DNA of 64,000 bases from Sphingomonas sp. Leaf20 (GCF_001421535.1 NZ_LMKN01000001.1:372001-436000), one strand, 5' to 3'; shown: positions 42,608 to 52,408, counted from the first letter of the stretch. The notes: a model not told the origin generated them from the letters alone. A program made the numbers and translations.

Positions 42608-45600
42608 ATGTCGAAAGCCTTCCGCACGGCAGCCCTTGTAGTGGGCGCCGTTGCGCTTGCTGCCACCGGCGTCGGGGCGGTGGGCAGCATCGGCCTGCTC
42701 GGAGCTACCACAGCAGCGGCGGGCGCTTCGGCCGCTACCGTATCGACGTTGGCAACCATTGCGACGGTTGCGACCGTCGCACAGGTCGCAGCAGCCGGCC
42801 TTTCGGTCGCGTCTGCCCTGACCGCCAAAAAGCCCGCGGGCAGTGGCAGCGGCAGCCAGACAGAATTCAGCGCCGACCCGTTCGCCGGCGTTCCATATCT
42901 GATGGGGCGCACAGGCACGAAGGGCAACATAGTCTTTCGCCAAGCCTCAGACGGTTGGTCGCTCAAGGATACGCCGAACGACCTCTGCGACCTGATCACG
43001 ATCTTTTCGGGCGCGGGGCCGGTCGACGGGTACGAGAGCTTCACGTCCGACAAGACGCCCATCTCCTTCGACGGCGCCGGCAATGCGATCGGCGAGTTCC
43101 GTGACAAGATGTTCCAGCGTCGCCAGCTTGGCGCTTGTCCCGAGCCGTCGGCGCTCACGGTTCAGGCCGGATCGTCGGCGCGGCCGAACGGATGGTCGGC
43201 TTCGCACAAGCTTCCCGGTCTCGCCGCTGCCATTTGGCGCCTGCGCTACGACAGCAAGCAGCGCTTCTTCCAGAATGGTGTCCCTGCCCCTCTCTGGGTC
43301 ATCCGCGGCGTAAAGGTGTACGACCCGCGGCTCGACAGCACCTATCCTGGCGGTTCCGGCTCGCACCGGTGGGACAACGAAGCGACATGGGCGTGGAGCG
43401 AAAACCCATACCTCCACGCGCTTGCCTGGGTCATCGGCCGCCATCAGAATGGCAAGCGCGTCATGGGCCTTGGCGCTCCGATCGATCAGATCATCGTATC
43501 CGATTTCGTCGAGGGTGCGAACGTCGCCAATGCGAACGGGTGGACCGTCGGGGGCGTCGTCTACTCGCGTCCAGACACCAAATGGAACGTCCTGAAGCAG
43601 ATCCTGCAAGCCGGCGCGGGCGAGCCGCTGCGTGTCGGAGCCCGCATCGGGTGCCTGATCAACACGCCCCGGGTCAGTCTTTCTACGATTACGGTCGCGG
43701 ACATCATCGGCGATGCCAAGCTGACGGCCATGCAGCCGATCCGCAGCCGGTTGAACACTGTCACGCCGCGGTACCGGTCCGAGGCGAACGATTGGGAGAT
43801 CGTGCCAGCGGCGCCGATCGTCGTGCCTGCGCATATCGCTGAGGATGGCGACGAGCGGTCGAAGGAGATCGAATACAGCCTCGTCCAAAACGTGACGCAG
43901 GCGGCGTCCCTGGCGCGCTACGATATTGAGAACACGCGCGAGTTCGGCCCCGTCACGATGCCGCTCAAGCCGAAATGGCTGAACTATAAGGCGGGTGACT
44001 GCGTCACGCTCGAGGTCCCCGAGGCGTTCGGCCAGAAAATGCTGATCCTGAAGCGGACCATCGACCCCGCCAGCGCGGTCGTGACGTTCGAAATGCGGTC
44101 GGAGACGGACGGCAAGCATCCGTTTGCGCTTGGGCAGACGACCACGCCCCCGCCGACGGCGACGGTCCGGCCTGCGGATCCGCCCGTGCCACCGCCCTCT
44201 CCTGACAGCTGGTCAGCATCCGCGATAGACGCGAGTGCTGGTATCGTGACCCCGACGATCGTCGTAACGGGCGCCGTCTCGAACGGGAACGTAGACGCGG
44301 TCATATTTGAGTACCGCGTCTACGACGCCAGTGCATTGCCTGAGGCAGGTTGGACGGGCGCAAATCTGGAGGCCAGTTCGGTCACGCGAACCGAGATCAC
44401 AGGTTTGCTCCCTGCCACGGCTTACGAGGTCGGCGTCCGGTACCGGGCACGCGGCGTTATCGGCGACCGGCTTCTTCTTGGCCCGGTCACGACTGCCGAC
44501 ATCTCGACAAAGGGAGAGCCTGGCACCGACGGGTTGCCCGGCGCGCCCGGCGTGGATGGTCGAACCAGCTATGTCCATTACGCCTATGCGGACAGCGCGG
44601 ACGGTGCCGTCAACTTCACGACGGAGGCCCCGGGTAACCGTGCGTTCGTCGGGATCTACACCGACTTCACGGCAGCTGATAGCACCAATCCCGTCTCGTA
44701 TGTCTGGGCGCAGTACGTAGGGCCCAGCAGCTTCGGCCTCGCAGCGTCGGGTGACGTGGTCGTGTCTGGATCCAAGCTGGTGAAGCGCTCGTCCGGCGGC
44801 TGGGGCACCGGCGGCGGCTATTCGACCGAAGGCTGGAAGAATGCTGCGCAGGCGGCCTGGACCAGCCAGGCTCCGCCCGTCGATATCATGGCGGGTCTCA
44901 ACACCGATCCGTCGGCGAACGATAGCTACGAGTCGATCGACTATGCCTGGTACATGGCGAACGACGGCGGCTGCGACATCTACGAAAGCGGAGGGTACTG
45001 CGGACGCTTCGGGACCTTCGGAAACGGAACGCGATTCCAGGTAGCCTACGACGGCAAGATCGTCCGCTATTACCTCGACGGCGTATTGAAGCGCGAAGTT
45101 GCCGCAGCTGCGGGCCTGACGCTATATTTCGACGCGGCGATCGCCGGCGGCACCGGCAGCGAGATTCGAGCCATATCGTTCGGCGCATCGGGCACGGCCG
45201 GCACAGACGGCGCGCCCGGCACGCGCGGCGACGACGGCCTCCCCGGTGCCCCCGGTGCGAACGGCGTCAGCAGTTATACCGCCTATGCCTATGCGAACTC
45301 GCCAGACGGGTCGGTCGACTTCACGACGGGCGAGCCCGGTGCGCGCGGCTTCATCGGCATCTGCGCGAACCTGACGTCGAATTACGAGCCGACGACACCG
45401 GCCTCTTATACATGGTCGCAATACCGTGGCCCGCCGTTCGGGATCGCCACGCGTGGAAGCGCGGTGGTGGTCGGCAACACTGTGCTGCGGAGCAACAATG
45501 AAGGCGGATGGGACAGTGATGCGTTCTCGACAAGCGCTTATACCGGCGCCGCTTCGGTAAGTTTTCGCCTTACAAGTTCCGGTGGTGGCGACATCATGGC

Positions 45601-47302
45601 GGGCCTCAATACGGACCCCCTTACCGACTCATCATACATGAGTCTGGATTACGCATTCTATCGTTCCGGCGTTCAACTCTTTGCCTATGAAAGCGGCGTT
45701 CAGGCATTCGGCTTCGGTGGCGTCGCTGATGCCACGAGGCTGCGGATCGATTACAACGGGCGTACGATCACCTATTTCATCGACGACGTGCCGCGCCGCC
45801 AAATTGCGGTAGGGCGGGGGCTAACATATTATTTCGACAGCAGTTTGGCCAGTATCTGTCGCCTTGAAGATCTGACATTCACCGGCGGCTCGCAGATTGC
45901 GCCGGCGGTCAATCTAGTGGGCGATACGCCGCGCACCTATGTCTCTGGTTCTGAAATCCGTGGCATGCCGCCCGATGGCGGATGGGGTTCTGTTCACGCG
46001 CATAGCATCGAGAGTTATGCGCGTGGTGCCGCTGCGACATGGACTATCCCCGCTGGATCCAATGCGCAGAATGCGATGATCGGGCTTAGCGTGGCGCAGA
46101 CCAGCGGCACCAGCTTCGAGGGCATCACGTTCTCGATCTTCCAGCAGCAGGACGGGTATGTCGACGCGCGAGTGAACGGCAACGGCATCATCGCCGGGCC
46201 AGTGGTCAATACGGGCGTCGACAACAACTATAAGCTCCACTTCGACGGCGAGACGGTTCGCTACTTTGCCAACGGCGTTCAGTTCGGCACGTTCGCCTGG
46301 GGCCGGCAGCCCGATCCGCTTTACTTCGTCGCGGCAATGGCCTCGTCGAACCCACGCGCGACGAACATCACGTTCACCGCGGCCGGTACCGTGGGCACCG
46401 ATGGCCGGGACGGGTTGAATGGTAACAACGGCGCGCCCGGCGCGCCCGGCGCCAATGGGCAGTCGTCATACCTGCATATTGCCTATGCGAACTCCCCCGA
46501 TGGCTCTGTCGACTTTACGACCGGTGCGCCCGGCAGTCGGGCGTATCTCGGGACGCTGGTCGATCAGACCATCGCCGACAGCACAAATCCCGCGGCTTAC
46601 GCGTGGTCGCTGGTCAAGGGCGCGGATGGCCTGAACGGCACGAACGGCACGCCCGGTGCGCCCGGGGCAAACGGGCAGCCGACATACATCCACATCGCGT
46701 ACGCCAACTCTGCAGACGGTAATGTCGACTTCAGCCTCGATAACCCGGCAGGCCGGACGTACGTGGGCTTCTATGTCGACCAGCAGGTAGCCGACAGCGG
46801 CAACCCGGCAGCCTACGCATGGTCCCTCGTTAAGGGCGCGGATGGTGCCCAAGGGCCCCAGGGTCCGCAAGGCCCCCCAGGTGCTGACGGCGCGGCCGGG
46901 CAGGTTCTGCTCAGCGACGGCGCAGCGACAATCAACATCGCCAACTCTGGCACGGGCTCGACCGTCGTCGTGTCCTCCGCAATCAGCGTTGCTGCCGGCG
47001 GCAAGTTCCGACTGACGTTGGCCGGCACAGACCCGGTGAACAACACCGGCGGGAGCTTTTTCGGTGCCCGCGTCATCGCGACCGTCAACTTCGCCAACGG
47101 CACCTCGCAGACCCTGTTCGACAAGAACGCGTTTCTGAACTCAGACGGCGAATTGAACGATGCGAACCTACTCGCCGCATCCTCGAATCTGATCGCCAAC
47201 GCGAGCGCGGGCGCCGCGACGCTGGTCATCCAGCACACCCGATCGGGTCAGCCCGGAAACTCCGGCAGCTTCCGGCTCAGCTACGTCTTGGAGCGTCTGT
47301 AA
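42608..47302 (+). CDS. host-specificity tail protein (J/TipJ-like)
   Basis: 1564 aa. N-terminal Ala/Val-rich hydrophobic region (6-72), a J-like tail tip region to about 500 (ending in WLNYKAGDCVTLEVPEAFGQ), a Pro linker (about 508-530) and an FN3 domain (about 535-625). Then four modules of a collagen-like Gly-X-Y stretch followed by a 50-residue unit (pattern HIAYANSPDGSVDFTT, later YAWSLVKGADG), alternating with three LamG-like domains; a beta C-terminus. Adsorption-determining protein at the tail tip. Confidence 0.88.
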   Translation: MSKAFRTAALVVGAVALAATGVGAVGSIGLLGATTAAAGASAATVSTLATIATVATVAQVAAAGLSVASALTAKKPAGSGSGSQTEFSADPFAGVPYLMGRTGTKGNIVFRQASDGWSLKDTPNDLCDLITIFSGAGPVDGYESFTSDKTPISFDGAGNAIGEFRDKMFQRRQLGACPEPSALTVQAGSSARPNGWSASHKLPGLAAAIWRLRYDSKQRFFQNGVPAPLWVIRGVKVYDPRLDSTYPGGSGSHRWDNEATWAWSENPYLHALAWVIGRHQNGKRVMGLGAPIDQIIVSDFVEGANVANANGWTVGGVVYSRPDTKWNVLKQILQAGAGEPLRVGARIGCLINTPRVSLSTITVADIIGDAKLTAMQPIRSRLNTVTPRYRSEANDWEIVPAAPIVVPAHIAEDGDERSKEIEYSLVQNVTQAASLARYDIENTREFGPVTMPLKPKWLNYKAGDCVTLEVPEAFGQKMLILKRTIDPASAVVTFEMRSETDGKHPFALGQTTTPPPTATVRPADPPVPPPSPDSWSASAIDASAGIVTPTIVVTGAVSNGNVDAVIFEYRVYDASALPEAGWTGANLEASSVTRTEITGLLPATAYEVGVRYRARGVIGDRLLLGPVTTADISTKGEPGTDGLPGAPGVDGRTSYVHYAYADSADGAVNFTTEAPGNRAFVGIYTDFTAADSTNPVSYVWAQYVGPSSFGLAASGDVVVSGSKLVKRSSGGWGTGGGYSTEGWKNAAQAAWTSQAPPVDIMAGLNTDPSANDSYESIDYAWYMANDGGCDIYESGGYCGRFGTFGNGTRFQVAYDGKIVRYYLDGVLKREVAAAAGLTLYFDAAIAGGTGSEIRAISFGASGTAGTDGAPGTRGDDGLPGAPGANGVSSYTAYAYANSPDGSVDFTTGEPGARGFIGICANLTSNYEPTTPASYTWSQYRGPPFGIATRGSAVVVGNTVLRSNNEGGWDSDAFSTSAYTGAASVSFRLTSSGGGDIMAGLNTDPLTDSSYMSLDYAFYRSGVQLFAYESGVQAFGFGGVADATRLRIDYNGRTITYFIDDVPRRQIAVGRGLTYYFDSSLASICRLEDLTFTGGSQIAPAVNLVGDTPRTYVSGSEIRGMPPDGGWGSVHAHSIESYARGAAATWTIPAGSNAQNAMIGLSVAQTSGTSFEGITFSIFQQQDGYVDARVNGNGIIAGPVVNTGVDNNYKLHFDGETVRYFANGVQFGTFAWGRQPDPLYFVAAMASSNPRATNITFTAAGTVGTDGRDGLNGNNGAPGAPGANGQSSYLHIAYANSPDGSVDFTTGAPGSRAYLGTLVDQTIADSTNPAAYAWSLVKGADGLNGTNGTPGAPGANGQPTYIHIAYANSADGNVDFSLDNPAGRTYVGFYVDQQVADSGNPAAYAWSLVKGADGAQGPQGPQGPPGADGAAGQVLLSDGAATINIANSGTGSTVVVSSAISVAAGGKFRLTLAGTDPVNNTGGSFFGARVIATVNFANGTSQTLFDKNAFLNSDGELNDANLLAASSNLIANASAGAATLVIQHTRSGQPGNSGSFRLSYVLERL

Positions 47303-47859
47303 TGCACACCCATGCGCTGTTCCTCGGCAATGAGTTCCAGGGCGAGGTGACGCCTGACAGCCTCAACCATTACAGCGCCGACCGGCTGGTGCCGCTGCCC
47401 ACGAACTACTGGTCGAAGGACTATTACTGGACGTGGTCGGGCCGCACCGCGGTAGAGGATGCCGTGCGCGTCGAGGCTGATTTGCTGATGCAGGTCGATA
47501 CCCGGCGCGAGACGACCCAGATGACGGTGCTGACCGCGGGCGGGGCGAAGAAGTACGTCTATAATCGGAAGGCAGCCGAGGCGATCGCCGCGAGCGGTAT
47601 CGTCGCCAGCCTGCTCAACGCGCTGACGCTGGTCGATAAGAAGAAGAAATATCCCTTCGCGTATGCCGAGAGCGCACTGACCGGCGAGCCCCTGTCGACC
47701 GTCCTTGCCCGGTTTGAGGCTGGCATGAACGCATCGGCAACCGAGAACGCGCGGATCGAGGCAATCTCGCAGAAGGCAAAGCGCGACATCAAGGCAGCGC
47801 CGACCGCGGCCGCCAAGCGCACCGTCTTTGCCGTCATCAACTGGAATTGGTCGGCCTGA
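47302..47859 (+). CDS. 185-aa protein after the J-like gene
   Basis: TAATG overlap with the J-like gene. Starts MHTHALFLGNEFQGEVTPDS. Contains a helix-rich basic segment (NARIEAISQKAKRDIKAAPT). Perhaps a tail-tip assembly or chaperone protein; not recognised. Confidence 0.55.
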   Translation: MHTHALFLGNEFQGEVTPDSLNHYSADRLVPLPTNYWSKDYYWTWSGRTAVEDAVRVEADLLMQVDTRRETTQMTVLTAGGAKKYVYNRKAAEAIAASGIVASLLNALTLVDKKKKYPFAYAESALTGEPLSTVLARFEAGMNASATENARIEAISQKAKRDIKAAPTAAAKRTVFAVINWNWSA

Positions 47860-47893
47860 CCGGCCGTCACGATACTCACGAAGGAGAACGACC

Positions 47894-48070
47894 ATGGCGA
47901 CCAAGTCGACCAAGAGCACCGACGTGCCTGCAAAGACCCCTAAGCAAGAAGCTGTCGACGCGGTTATCGCGCTCATGGCCCCGGGCAAGGCGATGAGCCA
48001 GATGACCCTGGGATCCGACGACACCGGCGAGCCGAACATGATCGTCATCTATCTGCGCGCGGCAGCCTGA
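47894..48070 (+). CDS. 58-aa hypothetical protein
   Basis: ATG preceded by AAGGAG at 7-8 nt. Lys/Thr-rich start (MATKSTKSTDVPAKTPKQ), then AVDAVIALMAPGKAMSQMTL and a final strand. Lies 3 nt before the membrane protein gene. Unrecognised. Confidence 0.6.
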   Translation: MATKSTKSTDVPAKTPKQEAVDAVIALMAPGKAMSQMTLGSDDTGEPNMIVIYLRAAA

Positions 48071-48073
48071 GCC

Positions 48074-48613
48074 ATGACCGCGACAGCCACGAGCAACTAT
48101 ATCGGCGAGGCGATGCGGTCGACAGCCGCGCTCGCGCCGCCATCGCTTGCGGACAATCCGGGCCTGCTTGCCTGGAACCTGTTCGTGATGACCGCGGCCA
48201 TGTGCCTCGGGCTGATGATGGCCGGGAAGCAGGCGCGCCGCATCTGGGCATGCCGCGCCTTCGATCATCCGACCGACCCGGTGTCCCTCTACCGCATCAT
48301 CGTCTTCCTTGCCGGCTGCGCGGTCGCGACCCGGGGCGGCGCGGAGGCGATCAGCCTATGGTCGTGGAGCTCGGGCGATGCCGAGACGATCGAGCGGGTC
48401 GCGGAGCTTAAGCGCTGGCTAGATCCGGTTTCGGTCGGCTTCGGGTTCACCTGGATGGCGCTGCATATTCTCGCCGAACCAATGCTCGAGTTCCAGCTGC
48501 GCAAGGCCCCCCTGCCCGTCGACATGTGGTCGCGCTGGCCGCAGCTGCGGCGCCCGATCGCGATCCTCGTCGTAAGCCTGCTGATGGCGACCGCTGCCGT
48601 CGGGCTGCGGTAA
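48074..48613 (+). CDS. four-helix membrane protein of the lysis cassette
   Basis: 179 aa with about four transmembrane segments (near 31-51, 74-95, 122-142 and 160-178). Stop overlaps the next start (TAATG). May be a holin or antiholin partner; not a recognised family. Confidence 0.6.
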   Translation: MTATATSNYIGEAMRSTAALAPPSLADNPGLLAWNLFVMTAAMCLGLMMAGKQARRIWACRAFDHPTDPVSLYRIIVFLAGCAVATRGGAEAISLWSWSSGDAETIERVAELKRWLDPVSVGFGFTWMALHILAEPMLEFQLRKAPLPVDMWSRWPQLRRPIAILVVSLLMATAAVGLR

Positions 48614-49023
48614 TGCGAGAGGGGGCTATCGCTGCGGTACCGGGCGTATCGGTACCGGTTATCTGGTCGTTCCTTGGGTATAGCTTTCCAGCCGGGTCGA
48701 TGATCGTCGGGCTTCTCGCGTGCCTCATGGTGCGGCTCTTCATCACGCTGGACACTCCCGGCCCGAAGCGCTGGGCGCTTGACGCGATCGTGACGGGGAT
48801 CGCGATGCTCGTCACTGCGGTCTGGATCGCCGAGCAGCAGGTCAACCTGTTCGCCGCGCTTGGCACCGGGGGGGCACTCGGCGCGATCGGAACCGGAATC
48901 ATCACCTTCTTCAAGCGGCGCGGACAGAGCGCCATCGACGCGCTCGACGCCGCCCTCCCCGGCAAGCCAGCGGTTCCCGCTGAAATGACGGCGACCCTGC
49001 GCGAGATCGACAAGAAACTCTAA
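48613..49023 (+). CDS. holin-like membrane protein
   Basis: 136 aa, three hydrophobic segments (about 11-42, 58-76, 82-101) followed by a soluble charged tail, upstream of the endolysin and spanins. Position and topology fit a class I holin; sequence family not certain. Confidence 0.65.
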   Translation: MREGAIAAVPGVSVPVIWSFLGYSFPAGSMIVGLLACLMVRLFITLDTPGPKRWALDAIVTGIAMLVTAVWIAEQQVNLFAALGTGGALGAIGTGIITFFKRRGQSAIDALDAALPGKPAVPAEMTATLREIDKKL

Positions 49024-49058
49024 CGGCCCGCCCAACCGGGAGGGGTTCTGGCGGGCCG
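49024..49058 (+). terminator. GC hairpin between holin-like gene and endolysin
   Basis: CGGCCCGCC/GGCGGGCCG, 9 bp perfect, 17-nt loop, no U-tract. May moderate endolysin expression. The remaining gap to 49136 holds only the endolysin SD (GAAGGA). Confidence 0.45.
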
Positions 49059-49136
49059 GCCCGAGCCGATTAGGGTTAGCTAGGCGCGTCGATAACGACC
49101 AATCCGACCAATAGCTTCACATCGAAGGAAAAAATC

Positions 49137-49652
49137 ATGACGACGGCATCAGAGCCGGCGTGGCTTCGCCATGCTCGGTCGCTTCTTGGTACCCGCGAGG
49201 CACCGGGGGCCGCGAACAGCCCGACCATCATGGGGTGGGCGAAGAGGCTCGGCGCGAAGGCGCTGGGCATGCTCTACAACGCCGACAGCGTGCCGTGGTG
49301 CGGGCTGTTCGTCGCACACTGCCTCGCCGAAGACGGCATCCCGGCCGCGCCGATCGCGGTGCGCGCGAAGGCCTGGGCGACGTGGGGCGCGAACATCGCG
49401 GCCGATCGCATTGCACCCGGCGCCGTTCTTGTCTTCGAACGACCGGGTGGTGGACACGTCGGCTTCTACCTCGGCGAGGATAAGACCAGCTACCACGTCC
49501 TCGGCGGCAATCAGGGCGACCGGGTCAGCATCATGCGGCTGGAGAAGTCGCGGTGCATCGCGCGGCGCTGGCCGATCCGGCGTGCTGTCATCGGGAAGCC
49601 CCGGTTGATGACCTCGACCGCGGGCGTCCCCTCATCTTCGAACGAAGCATGA
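49137..49652 (+). CDS. phage endolysin (TIGR02594/CHAP-like peptidase)
   Basis: 171 aa. The motif SVPWCGLFVAHCLAEDG supplies the catalytic cysteine and GGGHVGFYLGED the histidine, as in the TIGR02594 family of Cys-His peptidoglycan hydrolases. GAAGGA lies about eight bases upstream. Ends in ATGA overlap with the spanin gene. Confidence 0.85.
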   Translation: MTTASEPAWLRHARSLLGTREAPGAANSPTIMGWAKRLGAKALGMLYNADSVPWCGLFVAHCLAEDGIPAAPIAVRAKAWATWGANIAADRIAPGAVLVFERPGGGHVGFYLGEDKTSYHVLGGNQGDRVSIMRLEKSRCIARRWPIRRAVIGKPRLMTSTAGVPSSSNEA

Positions 49653-50098
49653 CCTGGGCGGCGGGCTTCGCCCTGCTGCGCCGCTTCTGGTGGACGGTCC
49701 CCATGATTGGCCTGCTCGTCGCGCTGCTCTTTACCCGCGAGACGCTCGCCGATCGTACGGCCACGCTGAAGTCCGAACGCGCGTCGTGGACTGCCGAGAT
49801 TGCGAAAGCCGAGCAGCTGCGCGCTGCGGCGGAAAAGCGGTTCGCGGTCCAGCAAACCACGGCGCTGACGACCTTCGCCGACCGCCTCGCGAATCGCGAA
49901 CCCATCATTCTTCGATCCACTGACACCGTGAGGACCTATGCGCAAACTGATGCTGGCCGTGCTGCCTGTCTGCCTGCTGACCGCGTGCGCGGGATCGACG
50001 CGCTCGACGCTGAACTATTCGCCGGTGATCCCGCCAGTCCCGATGGAGGCGACGAAGCCCTGCACGGCGACGCCGGTACGCCGGCAGTCAGACGGTAG
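49649..50098 (+). CDS. inner-membrane spanin (Rz-like)
   Basis: 149 aa. One N-terminal membrane anchor (FWWTVPMIGLLVALLF) and a periplasmic coiled coil (SERASWTAEIAKAEQLRAAA). The Rz1-like lipoprotein gene begins inside it in another frame, the classic Rz/Rz1 arrangement, which links inner and outer membranes at lysis. Confidence 0.8.
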   Translation: MTWAAGFALLRRFWWTVPMIGLLVALLFTRETLADRTATLKSERASWTAEIAKAEQLRAAAEKRFAVQQTTALTTFADRLANREPIILRSTDTVRTYAQTDAGRAACLPADRVRGIDALDAELFAGDPASPDGGDEALHGDAGTPAVRR

Positions 50099-50201
50099 CT
50101 CGAACAGCGCAGACGCCGAGGGCTCCATCCGAGACGCGCGTGCCGACCTCGCCCTATGTGATGCGCGCCGCGGTTTAGCGGTTCAGGCTTGGCCCAGGTA
50201 A
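49938..50201 (+). CDS. outer-membrane spanin lipoprotein (Rz1-like)
   Basis: 87 aa with lipobox LLTAC (Cys17), followed by a Pro-containing mature part (YSPVIPPVPMEA). It starts within the Rz-like gene in the +1 phase and extends 103 bp beyond it. Partner of the i-spanin. Confidence 0.8.
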   Translation: MRKLMLAVLPVCLLTACAGSTRSTLNYSPVIPPVPMEATKPCTATPVRRQSDGSSNSADAEGSIRDARADLALCDARRGLAVQAWPR

Positions 50202-50380
50202 TGCCTGCCTTCGATCTCGTTGGCCGCGTCCCGCCAATCTGAAGCTGCGCGGTTTGCCGCTGGGCCGGTGGTCTTCAGGAGCTCGCCGCGATGCTCTGCG
50301 CTCGCCGTCCATACGCCCGGCGAGGTCTCGTCAATCTGCACTTCAACATGGCGCCCCTGCACCGTCACGCGTCGCTTCAT
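50183..50380 (-). CDS. 65-aa opposite-strand small protein
   Basis: Starts MKRRVTVQGRHVEVQIDETS with AGGA 8 nt upstream. A compact beta-rich domain then a helix (AANRAASDWRDAANEIEG). It faces the lysis genes, so is probably transcribed in the lysogen. Unrecognised. Confidence 0.55.
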   Translation of the reverse strand: MKRRVTVQGRHVEVQIDETSPGVWTASAEHRGELLKTTGPAANRAASDWRDAANEIEGRHYLGQA

Positions 50381-50422
50381 TTCAGATCCTAACTTCGCCC
50401 CTCTTGATACGGGAAATCGTCG

Positions 50423-52306
50423 ATGAAAACCATTCTACTCTGGGACCCCCGGTTCCCGGATCGCCGTCCCGCGCGCCTCACGGTCGAGGACGCAGTCGCA
50501 TCAGCCGCGGTGCGCGCGGGCGTTGCCGCCGCGGCCAACCCTGCCGAGGCCGGTGCGCTGTCGGCGGGCGGCGCGCTCGATCCGACCATGCTGACCGAGG
50601 TGGTGCTTCAGCACGGCCCCGGCACCGCGACGCGCCGGGTCTTCCTGCCCTACAGCGTGGTAATGGTCGGAGCGGCCGCGGGCTTGCTCGCGGCAATCGG
50701 AAGCCCGATCCCTGGCGGCGTCACCCCAACACCTACCCCTACGCCAACGCCTACGCCGACACCGGGCACGCTCCGGACGCTATCGTTTGCCTCGATCGCA
50801 GGTTTCGGCGACAGCATGATGGCAGGTGCAGGGGCCAGCTCGTCCGGTCGGCGCTACATCAACATTGTAGCGACTGCCCTCGGCGCCTCGGTGTATAACG
50901 CCGGGATCGGCAGCACCTTCTTGACGAACAACCCCGATAAAACGGGGCTTCCGCGCACCGACAACGGGCGCGACCGTACGTCGGCAGTTCTGGCAGGGGG
51001 CAAGAGGGCATTCCTCGTCTGTGCGTATGGCGTAAACGACGAAAGGTATATGGGCGCACCTGCGTCGATCAACTTGGCCGGCTTCAAGAATGATCTACGC
51101 GAATGCATGAATATCTGGTTCGTTGGCGGGTACACGAAGGACACGGTCGCGCTCGCCTCCCCGTTCTGGGTTTCAGACAACTATCTGACGAACAACCCGA
51201 ACGACGCCGATTTTAACGGACAAACGCAGGCCGGGCTGGCGGCACACGCGCAGGCAGTAAAGGATGTCGCTACTGAATTCGGTGCGTTTTACGCGCCTGT
51301 CTACGAGGCGACGCTGAACCAAACGTCTTTGGTTGGCGGTGATGGTCTACACCCGAATGACGCAGGCCACACCGCATATGCGAACACCATTCTGGACGGT
51401 GTTCAGCTGAACCTTAGAACCGCACCAACAGGGGTCACATCTCCTACCCCGACCCCAGGTTCTGGTATTATCGACGTGTCCCTCACGGCTGCTGCTGGGG
51501 CGGTGAGCTACGATTACTATGCTCTAGTTGCCGGGGTGATGGTCGTTGCGCTGTCTGATGTCGCAGCTACCACTGCTCGCTTCACCGGCATGGCCGAGAA
51601 CACATACCGGATAAAGGCTCGCGCCAAGTTTAGCGACGGGACCTACAGTCCTTGGGCGTTTGCTGCTGCTGACGTCGTTATGGCTGCAAGTGCTGGCGGC
51701 CCAGGCGTACTGCGGACGGACGACTTCAACGACGCAGCCTCCGGTGCGCTCTGGTCGACGCGTGCCATCACTTTGGGAACGGGGTCGCCTAATACATCGG
51801 CCATCACTGCGACAAACGCGCTCAGAGGCCCGACCGCGGCCAGCTCTTTTGAAATTGGCAGCTATGGGCAGGTAGCGGTGGGCAACGGCGTGTACGCTCA
51901 AGCCACGTTCATCGCGTTGTCGAATAATACGAACCTGGCGACCGGGCTGGCCTTGCGCCACAACAACAGCGCGACGAGCACTACGGGGTATCTCGCTCGC
52001 TACAACGGGCAGAACATTTCGCTCCAGAAGCTAGTCGCTGGCGCCGCGACGATCCTCGGTACAAATTACACGTTCGCAGCCACCGTTGGGTCGTCGTTCA
52101 CTCTGCGCCTCGAAGTCGGCCCAGGTTTCCAGCGAGTGTATCTGAACGGGGACACGACCCCGATAATCACCGCAACGGATGCAACCGACGAAACTGGCGG
52201 CCTTGGTCTGAACTATGGTGCTCGGTTCCAGACTGCCTCGGGCGGCTCAGGCTTCGGCGCCGGGTCTGGTGCCCATCTTGATAACCTCGTGTTCGGCGCG
52301 CTGTAA
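50423..52306 (+). CDS. SGNH-hydrolase tail-associated protein
   Basis: 627 aa. Residues 1-95 end in a hydrophobic stretch (VVMVGAAAGLLAAIG), then a Thr-Pro repeat linker (101-114). An SGNH/GDSL esterase domain follows: block I GFGDSMMAG (Ser131), block III YGVNDERY (Asn205), block V DGLHPND (Asp307, His310). After another TP linker come an FN3-like segment (about 345-425) and a LamG-like C-terminal domain. Likely removes acyl groups from surface polysaccharide. Confidence 0.8.
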   Translation: MKTILLWDPRFPDRRPARLTVEDAVASAAVRAGVAAAANPAEAGALSAGGALDPTMLTEVVLQHGPGTATRRVFLPYSVVMVGAAAGLLAAIGSPIPGGVTPTPTPTPTPTPTPGTLRTLSFASIAGFGDSMMAGAGASSSGRRYINIVATALGASVYNAGIGSTFLTNNPDKTGLPRTDNGRDRTSAVLAGGKRAFLVCAYGVNDERYMGAPASINLAGFKNDLRECMNIWFVGGYTKDTVALASPFWVSDNYLTNNPNDADFNGQTQAGLAAHAQAVKDVATEFGAFYAPVYEATLNQTSLVGGDGLHPNDAGHTAYANTILDGVQLNLRTAPTGVTSPTPTPGSGIIDVSLTAAAGAVSYDYYALVAGVMVVALSDVAATTARFTGMAENTYRIKARAKFSDGTYSPWAFAAADVVMAASAGGPGVLRTDDFNDAASGALWSTRAITLGTGSPNTSAITATNALRGPTAASSFEIGSYGQVAVGNGVYAQATFIALSNNTNLATGLALRHNNSATSTTGYLARYNGQNISLQKLVAGAATILGTNYTFAATVGSSFTLRLEVGPGFQRVYLNGDTTPIITATDATDETGGLGLNYGARFQTASGGSGFGAGSGAHLDNLVFGAL

Positions 52307-52309
52307 TGC

Positions 52310-52408
52310 TTACCAAACGCTATCGTCTTGGTTGTCCCAAGCGTCTTTGGCTTCGCGCTCGAACCATTCGACGCATGCAAGCAGCATCCGGTCAATCCAC
52401 TCGATCAT
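52310..52408 (-). CDS. 32-aa opposite-strand micro-protein
   Basis: Reads MIEWIDRMLLACVEWFEREA and continues to ...DDSVW, with AAGGAG 6 nt before the ATG, an unusually perfect SD for the region. Amphipathic acidic helix. It lies antisense to the space between the hydrolase and beta-helix genes. Confidence 0.5.
   Translation of the reverse strand: MIEWIDRMLLACVEWFEREAKDAWDNQDDSVW

Noticed and set aside
50729..50768. Short tandem repeat that could suggest a CRISPR or microsatellite array
   Set aside because: It encodes a Thr-Pro linker in the SGNH protein; there are no spacers and the unit is 6 bp.
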